A stretch of DNA of 46,391 bases, taken from the IMG/VR virus record IMGVR_UViG_3300037153_000076, positions 1 through 46,391 of that record, one strand, 5' to 3'. The notes below the pieces were generated by a model that was not told the DNA's origin, searched no databases, and saw only the letters and a program-made list of their open reading frames with translations. Of the stretch, positions 1 to 5,156 are shown piece after piece. Position 1 is the stretch's first letter, and every line of letters begins with the position of its first letter. This DNA is from a virus. Made by a program: the position numbers and the translations under genes.

Positions 1-121
1 ACACTGTTGGAATGTCTGCGGCACTGTTTGAGAAGGTCAGATAAATACCTGCCCCGATATTAAAAAGTGCGGCTAGAACGCCTAGAATGACCTTGACGTT
101 CAAGGTGATCGGCTTATCCAT
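1..121 (-). CDS. Small membrane protein, cut by the window edge
   Basis: The reading frame starts with ATG at 121 and is open to base 1. The 40 visible residues begin MDKPITLNVK and continue with one hydrophobic segment (about residues 11-30), so a single-pass membrane peptide is likely. A purine-rich GGAAAGGA lies about 13 bases before the start, and the stop codon of the upstream gene is only 2 bases away, so translation is probably coupled. If base 1 is joined to base 46391 the frame continues for ten more codons and stops at 46362-46360, giving a 50-residue protein. Function unknown; the partner next to it is also a one-helix membrane protein. Confidence 0.6.
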   Translation of the reverse strand, partial: MDKPITLNVKVILGVLAALFNIGAGIYLTFSNSAADIPTV

Positions 122-123
122 TG

Positions 124-297
124 CTACTGTGTAGTCCTTTCCCATGCTGACTGGTCATATGGCTTTGCCTGGTTTCCGTTTGGAACACTCGGTCGCTTGT
201 AGAGCCGAATAACTGTCGTTGCTTTGACAATCAAAACAACTGCTACGATTGTCGCCAAAATTGCATAGACGACGTTTGAATCAAGATCGAGTGTCAT
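124..297 (-). CDS. Small single-pass membrane protein, 57 aa
   Basis: The start is placed at ATG 297 because GGGGGA lies 6 bases upstream; an in-frame GTG ten codons earlier lacks such a site. The protein (MTLDLDSNVVYAI...) has a short acidic N-terminus, one strongly hydrophobic segment at about residues 9-27, and a basic tail (RLYKRPSVPNGN), the pattern of an N-out, C-in membrane peptide. It overlaps the zinc-motif gene before it by 17 bases and is followed within 2 bases by another membrane-peptide gene. A holin-like or superinfection-exclusion role is possible in principle, but nothing in the sequence shows it. Confidence 0.6.
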   Translation of the reverse strand: MTLDLDSNVVYAILATIVAVVLIVKATTVIRLYKRPSVPNGNQAKPYDQSAWERTTQ

Positions 298-505
298 AGA
301 GATCCCCCGATAGTAGTCTGTTTTCACATTCCAGATGACGTTTCACTGTCCAGATTCCATCATCTGTAACTACGAACTGACGTCGGAATCTATCTCCTTT
401 CTTCATCAGTTTGCCGCAGATATCACAAGGTAGAGCCTTGTGATATCTTTCAGCTCTTAGCACTACAGATTTCTCGAACTTGAGGTATGGTGCATCTTCG
501 TACAC
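281..505 (-). CDS. Small zinc-finger-like protein, 74 aa
   Basis: The core reads PCDICGKLMKKGDRF followed about 25 residues later by RHLECE, giving a C-x2-C ... H-x2-C set that would suit one zinc ion. The frame is open further upstream, but there it overlaps the 50-residue gene, which has an excellent ribosome binding site. I therefore place the start at GTG 505, one base after that gene's stop, so translation would be coupled (inference). The rest is charged and soluble. DNA, RNA or protein binding is possible; family not recognised. Confidence 0.5.
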   Translation of the reverse strand: MYEDAPYLKFEKSVVLRAERYHKALPCDICGKLMKKGDRFRRQFVVTDDGIWTVKRHLECENRLLSGDLYDTRS

Positions 506-506
506 T

Positions 507-659
507 TTAGCAGCCGCCGGTTCTCTTCTTGTTGCGTGAACCAGGAGACTTGAAAGCCTTGGGATTGTCGATACCCTTCTTGTTACGTTCGAGAATCGCA
601 GCATTGTGATGGATGCTGCGCTTCTCTGCGCCCCTAGCAATCTTCTTTCCAGATTTCAC
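507..659 (-). CDS. Short, very basic protein, 50 aa, GTG start
   Basis: GTG at 659 follows a textbook AAGGAG six bases upstream, and that site overlaps the TAA of the previous gene (TAAGGAG). The protein begins MKSGKKIARGAEKRS and ends SRNKKRTGGC; about a third of the residues are Lys, Arg or His and no hydrophobic core is visible. It may bind nucleic acid, but this is only inferred from charge. The next gene begins immediately after its stop. A similarly small basic protein is encoded at 2103-2246. Confidence 0.6.
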   Translation of the reverse strand: MKSGKKIARGAEKRSIHHNAAILERNKKGIDNPKAFKSPGSRNKKRTGGC

Positions 660-669
660 GTTCTGCTCC

Positions 670-846
670 TTAGAACGGAAGGTCACCAGTAAACAACCAC
701 ATGAACGTGCAGAATGCCCACTTGAACGGTGCAGCTAGATCGACGCACGAAACAAGTGCTGTTCCCTTTGTCATAATCCAACTCCCACAGTAGTGATTGC
801 CCATCGTGGCGCAATCCCAACCGGGCATATCTTCTTCGATTCTCAT
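670..846 (-). CDS. Hypothetical Cys/Trp-rich small protein, 58 aa
   Basis: ATG 846 is preceded by AAAGGAGG at a spacing of four and overlaps the previous stop as TAATG, both strong start evidence; an earlier in-frame start eight codons upstream is less likely. The sequence (MRIEEDMPGWDC...) has four cysteines and many aromatic residues, with a moderately hydrophobic second half (APFKWAFCTFMWLFTGDLPF) that could lie at a membrane. No family recognised. It ends inside the ribosome binding site of the next gene. Confidence 0.6.
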   Translation of the reverse strand: MRIEEDMPGWDCATMGNHYCGSWIMTKGTALVSCVDLAAPFKWAFCTFMWLFTGDLPF

Positions 847-1136
847 TACACCTCCTTTACTTTGACGCATTCGTGATAGTCATATGCGTATTCGGATTCG
901 ACGGGATTGATCCACGAAGGATCGTGGAGAGCACGAACATCGTCTGTCTTTTCGATATCTTCGTTGCTGGACGTGTAGTAACAAAAACACTTGACCGTTA
1001 GTAGCTTTGGGCCAGTATTCCTTTCTGCGATATACCAATCGCCTTTCTTTGTCGGGCGACCATCTCCGTCTATCACGAAGTCGCATCCTTCGACAGTGAT
1101 CGTTCCACCGTCTCTTAGGATCGCTTGTGCTTTCAT
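846..1136 (-). CDS. Hypothetical protein, 96 aa
   Basis: ATG 1136 has AAAGGAA a few bases upstream. The protein starts MKAQAILRDGGTITVEG and looks like a compact beta-rich domain (short alternating hydrophobic strands, FVIDGDGR, WYIAERN, LLTVKCFCYY) with an acidic C-terminal part ending HECVKVKEV. It is the first gene of a coupled run (846-1136, 670-846, 507-659, 281-505, 124-297, 1-121), with a terminator-like hairpin upstream at 1208-1237. Function unknown. Confidence 0.65.
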   Translation of the reverse strand: MKAQAILRDGGTITVEGCDFVIDGDGRPTKKGDWYIAERNTGPKLLTVKCFCYYTSSNEDIEKTDDVRALHDPSWINPVESEYAYDYHECVKVKEV

Positions 1137-1158
1137 GGTTCCTTTCTTGTTTTGTTTT

Positions 1159-1237
1159 CGCTGAGGCGTAGTTCCTCAGATGCTCCAGGCATAATTTTAA
1201 TCGGGGCAATAAGTGCAAGCGGCCCCGTGCGCTTATT
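1159..1237. terminator. Hairpins between minus-strand gene groups
   Basis: Two inverted repeats lie in the gap downstream of the 58-residue gene at 1247. The main one has arms AATAAG-T-GCA (1208-1217) and TGC-G-CTTATT (1228-1237), nine pairs with one mismatch around a GC-rich loop. It has a T-rich run on its plus-strand side and a smaller one on the minus side. The second is CTGAGG/CCTCAG at about 1159-1178. The placement suits termination or RNA processing between two gene groups. Confidence 0.4.
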
Positions 1238-1246
1238 TTCTATTTT

Positions 1247-1423
1247 TTAAATAATTTGGCGAAGTCTTCCTAGCTTGTCTGCTTTGAACATCAAGGAAGC
1301 GGAGTGATGCTTCACTTTGTATTCCAAGATGTTCGGCCACTGCGTTTCATGCACACGAGCTTGATGCTCGCCCGTGGCAAGAAAACGCTTGATACGTCTC
1401 TTTGCCTTAGCTACCACATCCAT
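1247..1423 (-). CDS. Short basic protein, 58 aa
   Basis: ATG 1423 lies 10 bases after GGGAGG and overlaps the end of the 211-residue gene by 13 bases, so it is likely translationally coupled. The product (MDVVAKAKRRIKRFLATG...) has a basic amphipathic start, several histidines and a basic C-terminus (DKLGRLRQII). No family recognised. It ends just before the terminator-like hairpin at 1208-1237 and looks like the last gene of its group. Confidence 0.55.
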   Translation of the reverse strand: MDVVAKAKRRIKRFLATGEHQARVHETQWPNILEYKVKHHSASLMFKADKLGRLRQII

Positions 1424-2046
1424 GGTGGTATTCCCTCCCTTCTCATCGGATGATGCTTCTTGATGAACTTAGGTGCTGAGTTCTTGTAGACTTCGATTGT
1501 GAGTCTTGCTGCATTCAAGAACTCATAGTGATGGGAGAATGGTTGTAGTACGCAATCGTCTACGATTCTTCCACTCTCCCAGTACTTCGGACTAGCTTCG
1601 ATCTTCAAAGCTAATCCTCGACTAAAGCTTAGTCGAGGAAAGACTTGAACTGCAACATTGTTGGTCATATCCCTGTAGGACATTAGCTTGAACGTTTGGA
1701 TGCCTAGTCCTCTTGGGATACTTCCAGCAAACCCTGTATCAAACAAGAACAGTTCTTTGTCGATTGTCTTGGCTATCTCATGCACAGTCATTCTTGAACA
1801 CTCTGGCATGAATATCGTAGGGTAATCTTCCCTTCTGGCGAGGATCTCGAACACAAATACATCTCGTCCAGGAAGCAAGATAGTTCTTCCTTCGGCAGAC
1901 CTTTTAACTGCTCTCCACTGGTTCTTTATGATCGTTAATTCTTCCGACCTAAAGTATCCGAGTGGTTGCAAGTTGTCGAAGGGTTGACCTTCGCTGCTTA
2001 TCTGTGGCAATACGAAGTTCTCTAGATGATCTTCAAGCCAAGACAT
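1411..2046 (-). CDS. Hypothetical protein, 211 aa
   Basis: ATG 2046 is chosen over a GTG two codons earlier because AAAGGAGGTGA sits directly upstream. The protein (MSWLEDHLENFVLPQ...) is the largest in the left arm and looks like a folded globular alpha/beta domain, with segments such as GRDVFVFEILARRED and FLFDTGFAGSIPRGLGI. The C-terminal stretch is basic (FIKKHHPMRREGIPPWMW). The DTGFAGS segment recalls glycine-rich loops of enzymes, but no catalytic pattern can be assigned. Function unknown. Confidence 0.7.
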   Translation of the reverse strand: MSWLEDHLENFVLPQISSEGQPFDNLQPLGYFRSEELTIIKNQWRAVKRSAEGRTILLPGRDVFVFEILARREDYPTIFMPECSRMTVHEIAKTIDKELFLFDTGFAGSIPRGLGIQTFKLMSYRDMTNNVAVQVFPRLSFSRGLALKIEASPKYWESGRIVDDCVLQPFSHHYEFLNAARLTIEVYKNSAPKFIKKHHPMRREGIPPWMW

Positions 2047-2102
2047 CTTCACCTCCTTTCCTAGTTGTTAGTAGAGCATCCTAAATAAGGATGCTCCGTT
2101 AA

Positions 2103-2246
2103 CTACTTTGAAAGACGTGCAACCTCTTTCGCGGAATTACCGCGACGATTCTTGATGATCGCGAGTTGCTGCTCATTCGTGCGTGATGCGTGCAATGATC
2201 CACGATGTGCAGCCTCAGCGCGCTTTTGATCCTTTGTCTTTGGCAT
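2103..2246 (-). CDS. Short basic protein, 47 aa
   Basis: ATG 2246 follows AAGGAGGTGA at a spacing of about ten bases. The protein (MPKTKDQKRAEAAHRGS...) is highly basic, with a central helix-prone stretch (NEQQLAIIKNRRG) and no cysteines. Nucleic-acid or host-protein binding would fit but is not shown. A GC-rich hairpin terminator precedes it at 2281-2321, so it probably starts a new transcript or is reached by read-through. Confidence 0.6.
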   Translation of the reverse strand: MPKTKDQKRAEAAHRGSLHASRTNEQQLAIIKNRRGNSAKEVARLSK

Positions 2247-2280
2247 ATCTAATCACCTCCTTCCTTAAGGAATACAAAAC

Positions 2281-2321
2281 CCCCCACAGAGGATAGACCG
2301 CAAATATATCCCCTGTGGGGG
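2281..2321 (-). terminator. Intrinsic terminator of the 2327-2824 gene
   Basis: Arms CCCCCACAG (2281-2289) and CTGTGGGGG (2313-2321) form nine pairs and can be extended by GG/CC beyond a one-base mismatch. On the minus strand the stem is followed by GTTTTG. It starts six bases after the stop codon. Both arms contain the over-represented word CTGTGGG. Confidence 0.7.
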
Positions 2322-2326
2322 ATCTT

Positions 2327-2824
2327 CTAGTCCCTGTCTGTTGCTACCTTCATGAACGAGAGCTTTTCACACTCCCATTCGATGATATCTTCTACGTGCT
2401 CCTCCACTACAACAGTTGAAGCAGGGACGAGCTTCTGACCTACAACCTTCGGAACACAAACGACCTTGCGATCCGCGTTGTAGGTAATTCTGATCCATGG
2501 CTCAGTCGAGATCATAACGATGATCCTGAAGTAATTGTCATCGTACTTCTTCTCGACTTCGTAACCACGCGATACAGCGTAATTTAGAGCAGTTGCGAGC
2601 TTCTTGACCGTCTCATCCTCATCGACGTAAGAATCGCCTTCTTCTGGGTACACCCAAACATTGCAGGTGATCCATGTATCGTTGCCAAGGTAAGGCAGTT
2701 CGTAACCAGTAGCTTCGTGAAGCTCGATGTGCCACTGGGCAACAGTCCGTTCCTTAGCAAAGTGCTCCTCAAGGCGACCTTGCATCTTCTGAACTTCGGT
2801 CAAGCTCGTTTCGGTATCGTTTAT
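2327..2824 (-). CDS. Hypothetical protein, about 165 aa, probable AUA start
   Basis: The frame codes for a folded acidic protein (NDTETSLTEVQKMQGRL...) with two beta-rich stretches (TWITCNVWVYPEEGDSYVDE; YFRIIVMISTEPWIRITYN). A perfect AAAGGAG lies at 2836-2830, but no ATG, GTG or TTG follows at the right distance. The codon at the usual spacing of five is ATA (2824), with ATC just before it. The only in-frame GTG upstream (2860) lies inside the preceding terminator, and later ATG or TTG codons lack a ribosome binding site. I place the start at ATA. Function unknown. Confidence 0.55.
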   Translation of the reverse strand: MNDTETSLTEVQKMQGRLEEHFAKERTVAQWHIELHEATGYELPYLGNDTWITCNVWVYPEEGDSYVDEDETVKKLATALNYAVSRGYEVEKKYDDNYFRIIVMISTEPWIRITYNADRKVVCVPKVVGQKLVPASTVVVEEHVEDIIEWECEKLSFMKVATDRD

Positions 2825-2850
2825 GATTGCTCCTTTCGGGTTGATAGTAC

Positions 2851-2876
2851 AAAACCCCACAGGAGAAACCCGTGGG
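2851..2876 (-). terminator. Intrinsic terminator of the 2889-3098 gene
   Basis: On the minus strand CCCACGGG and CCTGTGGG pair over eight positions (one G-U) around a short loop and are followed by GTTTTG. It begins shortly after the 69-residue gene's stop and ends just before the AAAGGAG of the next gene. It shares its layout with the hairpins at 2281 and 3682. Confidence 0.7.
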
Positions 2877-2888
2877 ATCTTCTACTAT

Positions 2889-3098
2889 CTAGTCTCTCGC
2901 TCTTTGGAGTACGGTAATCATCTTGATGTTGCGCTTAGGAACAAAAACTTCCTTGTTTGTCGAATCACCATGAGTGCCGATGATCCTGACATATTCTTCG
3001 TCTTGGGAACGATACTTTCCGAAGAGAGCGTACGGTGCAGCATCCTCTGAGTTAAAGAGGATTTCTACTTCGTCGTTGTATCTCAACCCCTGAGCCAT
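2889..3098 (-). CDS. Hypothetical beta-rich small protein, 69 aa
   Basis: ATG 3098 is one base after the stop of the 54-residue gene, so coupling is likely. The product (MAQGLRYNDEVEILFNSED...) alternates short strands and turns (GLRYNDEVEILF, EEYVRIIGTHG, KEVFVPKRNIKMITVL), like a small SH3- or OB-type barrel, though that fold is only a guess. Its gene is followed by a clear intrinsic terminator. Confidence 0.6.
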   Translation of the reverse strand: MAQGLRYNDEVEILFNSEDAAPYALFGKYRSQDEEYVRIIGTHGDSTNKEVFVPKRNIKMITVLQRARD

Positions 3099-3099
3099 A

Positions 3100-3264
3100 T
3101 TACTTCACGTTCTTCTTGGTCGGCTTTGGTGCGGTGTTGTTCTTGTCGCAAGTGCAGACGCTGTAGTTCTTGGAATAACCGTCGGTGTACATCTTGTAGC
3201 ACTTGACAGAGTGCCCGTTGCGGAACTCGTTTCTGCGACTTCTGATTCTCTGTGGAGTTGCCAT
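3100..3264 (-). CDS. Short basic Cys-containing protein, 54 aa
   Basis: ATG 3264 follows AGAGGAAAC. The protein (MATPQRIRSRRNEFRNG...) has a basic N-terminus, then KCYKMYTDGYSK and VCTCDKN; three cysteines (C-x17-C-x-C) and nearby His and Asp could bind a metal. The tail is lysine-rich. It starts nine bases after the preceding 68-residue gene and couples to the 69-residue gene. No family recognised. Confidence 0.55.
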   Translation of the reverse strand: MATPQRIRSRRNEFRNGHSVKCYKMYTDGYSKNYSVCTCDKNNTAPKPTKKNVK

Positions 3265-3273
3265 GTTTCCTCT

Positions 3274-3480
3274 CTAGAAGGTGGGGTTGGTCAGGAAGGT
3301 TGCACCTTTCTTGTATCCACCGTGATCATCAATCACCTTTGCACGCCAGCAATCATTGCCGGTATATTTCTCGATCAACTCACACTTGTGGATCTTCCCG
3401 TCAAGCAACTTGTCATAAAACACCTGCCCCACATATGGGACATTTGACGAGAAGTAGTATCGTCCTTGCTGTACCTGCAT
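3274..3480 (-). CDS. Hypothetical protein, 68 aa
   Basis: The start codon overlaps the stop of the gene before it (TAATG), a common phage coupling signal. The product begins MQVQQGRYYFSSNVPYVGQV and is mixed beta/alpha with two cysteines (KCELIEKYTGNDCW) and a glycine- and lysine-rich end. It appears soluble and belongs to a four-gene group 3659 to 2889. No function can be inferred. Confidence 0.55.
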   Translation of the reverse strand: MQVQQGRYYFSSNVPYVGQVFYDKLLDGKIHKCELIEKYTGNDCWRAKVIDDHGGYKKGATFLTNPTF

Positions 3481-3659
3481 TACATGCTCCAGTTCTCGAA
3501 AACTTCTGTCGGATCACCAACAATGCCGCTTTCGGTTTCGGCATTGTCGAACTTTGCATGGATGCACGAAGCGAACTCTTCAGCCTCAAGTTCACTAAAA
3601 AACACAAAGATTTCGCTTCTAACGCCAGGTAGCGGCTTGGCTAGTCTTACACACCACAC
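3480..3659 (-). CDS. Hypothetical protein, 59 aa, GTG start
   Basis: GTG 3659 is positioned five bases after AAAGGAG, the same layout as several neighbours. The product (MWCVRLAKPLPGVRSEIFVF...) has a short basic start, a hydrophobic strand, then a long acidic helix-prone part (FSELEAEEFASCIHAKFDNAE). It is the first gene after the terminator at 3682-3709 and overlaps the next start by TAATG. Function unknown. Confidence 0.6.
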   Translation of the reverse strand: MWCVRLAKPLPGVRSEIFVFFSELEAEEFASCIHAKFDNAETESGIVGDPTEVFENWSM

Positions 3660-3681
3660 TTTCGCTCCTTTCGGTAGTACA

Positions 3682-3709
3682 AAACCCCTACCATGTATTC
3701 GCGGTAGGG
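3682..3709 (-). terminator. Intrinsic terminator of the 3718-3861 gene
   Basis: Arms CCCTACC (3686-3692) and GGTAGGG (3703-3709) make seven GC-rich pairs with a ten-base loop. On the minus strand the stem is followed by GGTTTTGTACTA. It lies between two stop codons (TAGTAG) of the gene upstream and the AAAGGAG of the next. Confidence 0.7.
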
Positions 3710-3717
3710 ATTTTCTA

Positions 3718-3861
3718 CTACCGATAAACGATCACGTAGTTGCCGCAGTTAAAGCAGATCGCTCCCTCCATCGTCAGCTCAAAAATGCGGTACGTCACGT
3801 TCAGTCCACCGCCGGTTGCGATAACTCCGTTGCGGTTCTTGTTGTTCAGCTTCGGGTACAT
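3718..3861 (-). CDS. Short protein with CxxC, 47 aa
   Basis: ATG 3861 lies after AAAGGAGGG. The product (MYPKLNNKNRNGVIATG...) has a basic start, a glycine-rich turn, then strand-like segments and ICFNCGNYVIVYR; the C-x2-C near the end could form half of a zinc site or pair between two copies. It ends with two adjacent TAG codons before the hairpin. Function unknown. Confidence 0.55.
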   Translation of the reverse strand: MYPKLNNKNRNGVIATGGGLNVTYRIFELTMEGAICFNCGNYVIVYR

Positions 3862-3916
3862 GTTGGTTTACCCTCCTTTCTAAGTTCTCGGTATTTATCG
3901 TTCGCCGCGTCCCCCA

Positions 3917-4141
3917 TTATACCAGGAGCGCCGCGTAGCGTTCCTTGATGATCGCGACTGTCAGGTTAGGGTTGTCACGGTTGCTCAAGGTCGGCTTTGA
4001 TCCGTCAGGGTAGTTGGTGTCCGTTGCGATCATCGCACAAGTTGAACAAACGGTAGGAGTCTTGAGGTCGAAAGTCCACGTCGGGAAATTGCAGACTCCG
4101 CAGCGATCTAGGTGGAATTCGGAATTGTGGGTATTTGTCAT
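3917..4141 (-). CDS. Zinc-ribbon-like small protein, 74 aa
   Basis: ATG 4141 follows AAAGGAGGTGAAA. Two C-x2-C pairs, RCGVCNFP (about residues 14-19) and VCSTCAMIA (about 32-37), are spaced as in a zinc ribbon. The C-terminal half is helix-prone (NLTVAIIKERYAALLV). Zinc ribbons of this size often mediate DNA, RNA or protein contacts; no specific role can be assigned. It is the first gene downstream of the 450-base noncoding control region and may be among the earliest expressed of the left arm. Confidence 0.65.
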   Translation of the reverse strand: MTNTHNSEFHLDRCGVCNFPTWTFDLKTPTVCSTCAMIATDTNYPDGSKPTLSNRDNPNLTVAIIKERYAALLV

Positions 4142-4166
4142 GGTTTCACCTCCTTTCTATTTAACT

Positions 4167-4181
4167 ATTTACTGGTAACTA
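4167..4181. repeat. Operator-like repeat, copy 1
   Basis: ATTTACTGGTAACTA. It matches the sequence at 4567-4581 at 14 of 15 positions, exactly 400 bp away. The core TTACTGGTAA is nearly palindromic. It sits 26 bases before the start codon of the 3917-4141 gene, where a repressor or activator site would be expected. Confidence 0.5.
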
Positions 4182-4312
4182 GTGTGCCGACAGTGTTGAT
4201 TTGGAATCGTGGTGGGCACACCACTTATCAGAAAACAGCTTAAACAGTGTTTTGCAGCGGGTGAACAGTGGGAGAGTTGTTCGGAAACTGTTAAGGATTA
4301 GGCCGAGGCTCA

Positions 4313-4326
4313 CGAACACTTGTTCG
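4313..4326. promoter_or_regulatory. SOS-box-like palindrome (LexA/DinR type)
   Basis: CGAACACTTGTTCG is a perfect CGAAC-N4-GTTCG dyad, the core known for LexA operators of Gram-positive bacteria and actinobacteria. A half-site-like GTTGTTCGG lies about 35 bases to the left. The function is inferred from the motif only. Confidence 0.5.
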
Positions 4327-4417
4327 CATCAGTTTTCAATACTTTAAGAAATATAGTGGAAAAAAGATGCCTCATATCACACACTACACACAAATAGTTA
4401 TCAGATAAATAGTAGAG

Positions 4418-4440
4418 AAACGGCTTGGTTGAGCCGTTTT
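4418..4440 (+). terminator. Terminator-like hairpin inside the noncoding region
   Basis: AAACGGCT and AGCCGTTT pair over eight positions around TGGTTG and run into TTTTC on the plus strand. Flanking gene starts are on the minus strand, so a plus-strand short transcript or a bidirectional stop would explain it. Confidence 0.45.
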
Positions 4441-4484
4441 CAATTTACCCGGTTTTCGGGGCCGTGAAAAAGACCCCCCCTGTG

Positions 4485-4522
4485 GTGGTAAATGGATTGT
4501 AAGCATACAATTTCTTTACCAC
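4485..4522. promoter_or_regulatory. 38-bp nested inverted repeat
   Basis: Outer arms GTGGTAAA/TTTACCAC (4485-4492, 4515-4522) and inner arms ATTGTA/TACAAT (4496-4501, 4506-4511) share one centre between 4503 and 4504, with three unpaired bases on each side between them. Such exact double symmetry suggests an operator for a dimer or tetramer, or a cruciform. Confidence 0.5.
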
Positions 4523-4566
4523 TCTTTTTATCAATAAATAGAAAACTTTAAAACCTATCCAAAACC

Positions 4567-4581
4567 ATTTACCGGTAACTA
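4567..4581. repeat. Operator-like repeat, copy 2
   Basis: ATTTACCGGTAACTA, with a perfect ten-base palindrome TTACCGGTAA. It is the partner of the repeat at 4167-4181. It lies just downstream of the terminator at 4592-4623 in the minus-strand direction. Confidence 0.5.
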
Positions 4582-4591
4582 AAAAGCTTTA

Positions 4592-4623
4592 AAAACTGGG
4601 GACTATGCGGAGTCCCCAGTTTT
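4592..4623 (-). terminator. Strong intrinsic terminator of the 4625-4804 gene
   Basis: AAAACTGGGGACT and AGTCCCCAGTTTT are perfect 13-base arms with a six-base loop. The stem starts one base after the stop codon of the minus-strand gene and ends in TTTTT. The flanking A/T runs would let it act in both directions. Confidence 0.85.
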
Positions 4624-4624
4624 C

Positions 4625-4804
4625 TTAGAAAGTCGGGCGGAATTTGACGAACGCTGCGAACTGACGGTTAAGGATCGCAGCCTGTCGAACACGCTCCTTG
4701 AACAACAAATCCCGACCTGCACGGTGCAAAGCCAAACCGAACGGATTCTGCTTAAGTTCGGTATTGATCAGTAAACCATGCACTGCAATTCCACGATTGT
4801 CCAT
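4625..4804 (-). CDS. Hypothetical protein, 59 aa
   Basis: ATG 4804 is preceded by AAAGGAGG at a spacing of four to five; an earlier in-frame start lacks this support. The product (MDNRGIAVHGLLINTELK...) is mostly helix-prone and basic (RAGRDLLFKERVRQAAILNR). Its gene stands between two clear hairpins (4837-4864 upstream, 4592-4623 downstream), so it may be a single-gene unit. No family recognised. Confidence 0.6.
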   Translation of the reverse strand: MDNRGIAVHGLLINTELKQNPFGLALHRAGRDLLFKERVRQAAILNRQFAAFVKFRPTF

Positions 4805-4836
4805 GCTCCCTCCTTTCACTATTCGATAGTACCGGC

Positions 4837-4864
4837 GAAAAGCTCTCCTGTGGGAAAGCTTTTC
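4837..4864 (-). terminator. Hairpin terminator after the 23-residue gene
   Basis: GAAAAGCT plus four inner pairs form a 12-bp stem (one G-U pair on the minus strand) closed by a CACA loop; the outer arms are GAAAAGCT/AGCTTTTC. It begins eight bases after the stop at 4872. The inner part again contains CCTGTGGG. Confidence 0.6.
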
Positions 4865-4871
4865 ATCTGTA

Positions 4872-4943
4872 CTACCAGTGATAAAGGTATTCGATACCCA
4901 GTTCCGAAAACGCGAGCGTATACAGGATGATCCAGTACCTCAT
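4872..4943 (-). CDS. Tiny membrane peptide, 23 aa
   Basis: ATG 4943 follows AAGGAGGCATC and overlaps the stop of the previous gene as ATGA. The peptide is hydrophobic and aromatic (MRYWIILYTLAFSEL, then GIEYLYHW), long enough for one short membrane helix. A terminator-like hairpin follows. Good start signals make it credible despite its size. Role unknown; toxin-like or regulatory membrane peptides of this kind are known in phages, but nothing specific points to one. Confidence 0.5.
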   Translation of the reverse strand: MRYWIILYTLAFSELGIEYLYHW

Positions 4944-5116
4944 GATGCCTCCTTGACATTGATTTCGATTGTGAACTCTTGGTTGCCAACCTTGAAACCG
5001 ATTTGGCGCTGTTCTGTATTAAAGCAAGTGAAGATGATCGCCTTGCTGTCATTGAAGTTTTCCAACCTCGATGCCAGTTGACTTGCACAAAAATTAACGA
5101 GAAATTCGCTTTCCAT
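4940..5116 (-). CDS. Hypothetical protein, 58 aa
   Basis: ATG 5116 is eight bases after GGGCGG; an in-frame GTG three codons upstream is an alternative. The product (MESEFLVNFCASQLASRLEN...) begins with a helix and continues with strands (SKAIIFTCFNTEQRQ, FKVGNQEFTIEINV). It overlaps the 23-residue peptide gene by four bases. Soluble, function unknown. Confidence 0.55.
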   Translation of the reverse strand: MESEFLVNFCASQLASRLENFNDSKAIIFTCFNTEQRQIGFKVGNQEFTIEINVKEAS

Positions 5117-5156
5117 TAATTTCACCGCCCTTTCATTCCATCAGAGTTACTCCACG

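Larger units (their letters stand above)
4142..4591. promoter_or_regulatory. Noncoding control region, 450 bases
   Basis: No credible gene was found here on either strand. The region is AT-rich and lies between the terminator closing the upstream minus-strand group (4592-4623) and the zinc-ribbon gene at 4141, so it must contain that block's promoter unless transcription reads through. It holds two 15-base direct repeats 400 bp apart, an SOS-box-like palindrome, a 38-bp nested dyad, a terminator-like hairpin (4418-4440), and several ACAGTG words (about 4187, 4239 and 4265). A regulatory region or replication origin would fit; no promoter could be fixed with confidence. Confidence 0.55.

Noticed and set aside
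3466-3948. 160-codon plus-strand frame
   Set aside because: It runs opposite four small minus-strand features that have ribosome binding sites and a terminator; it has no start signal.
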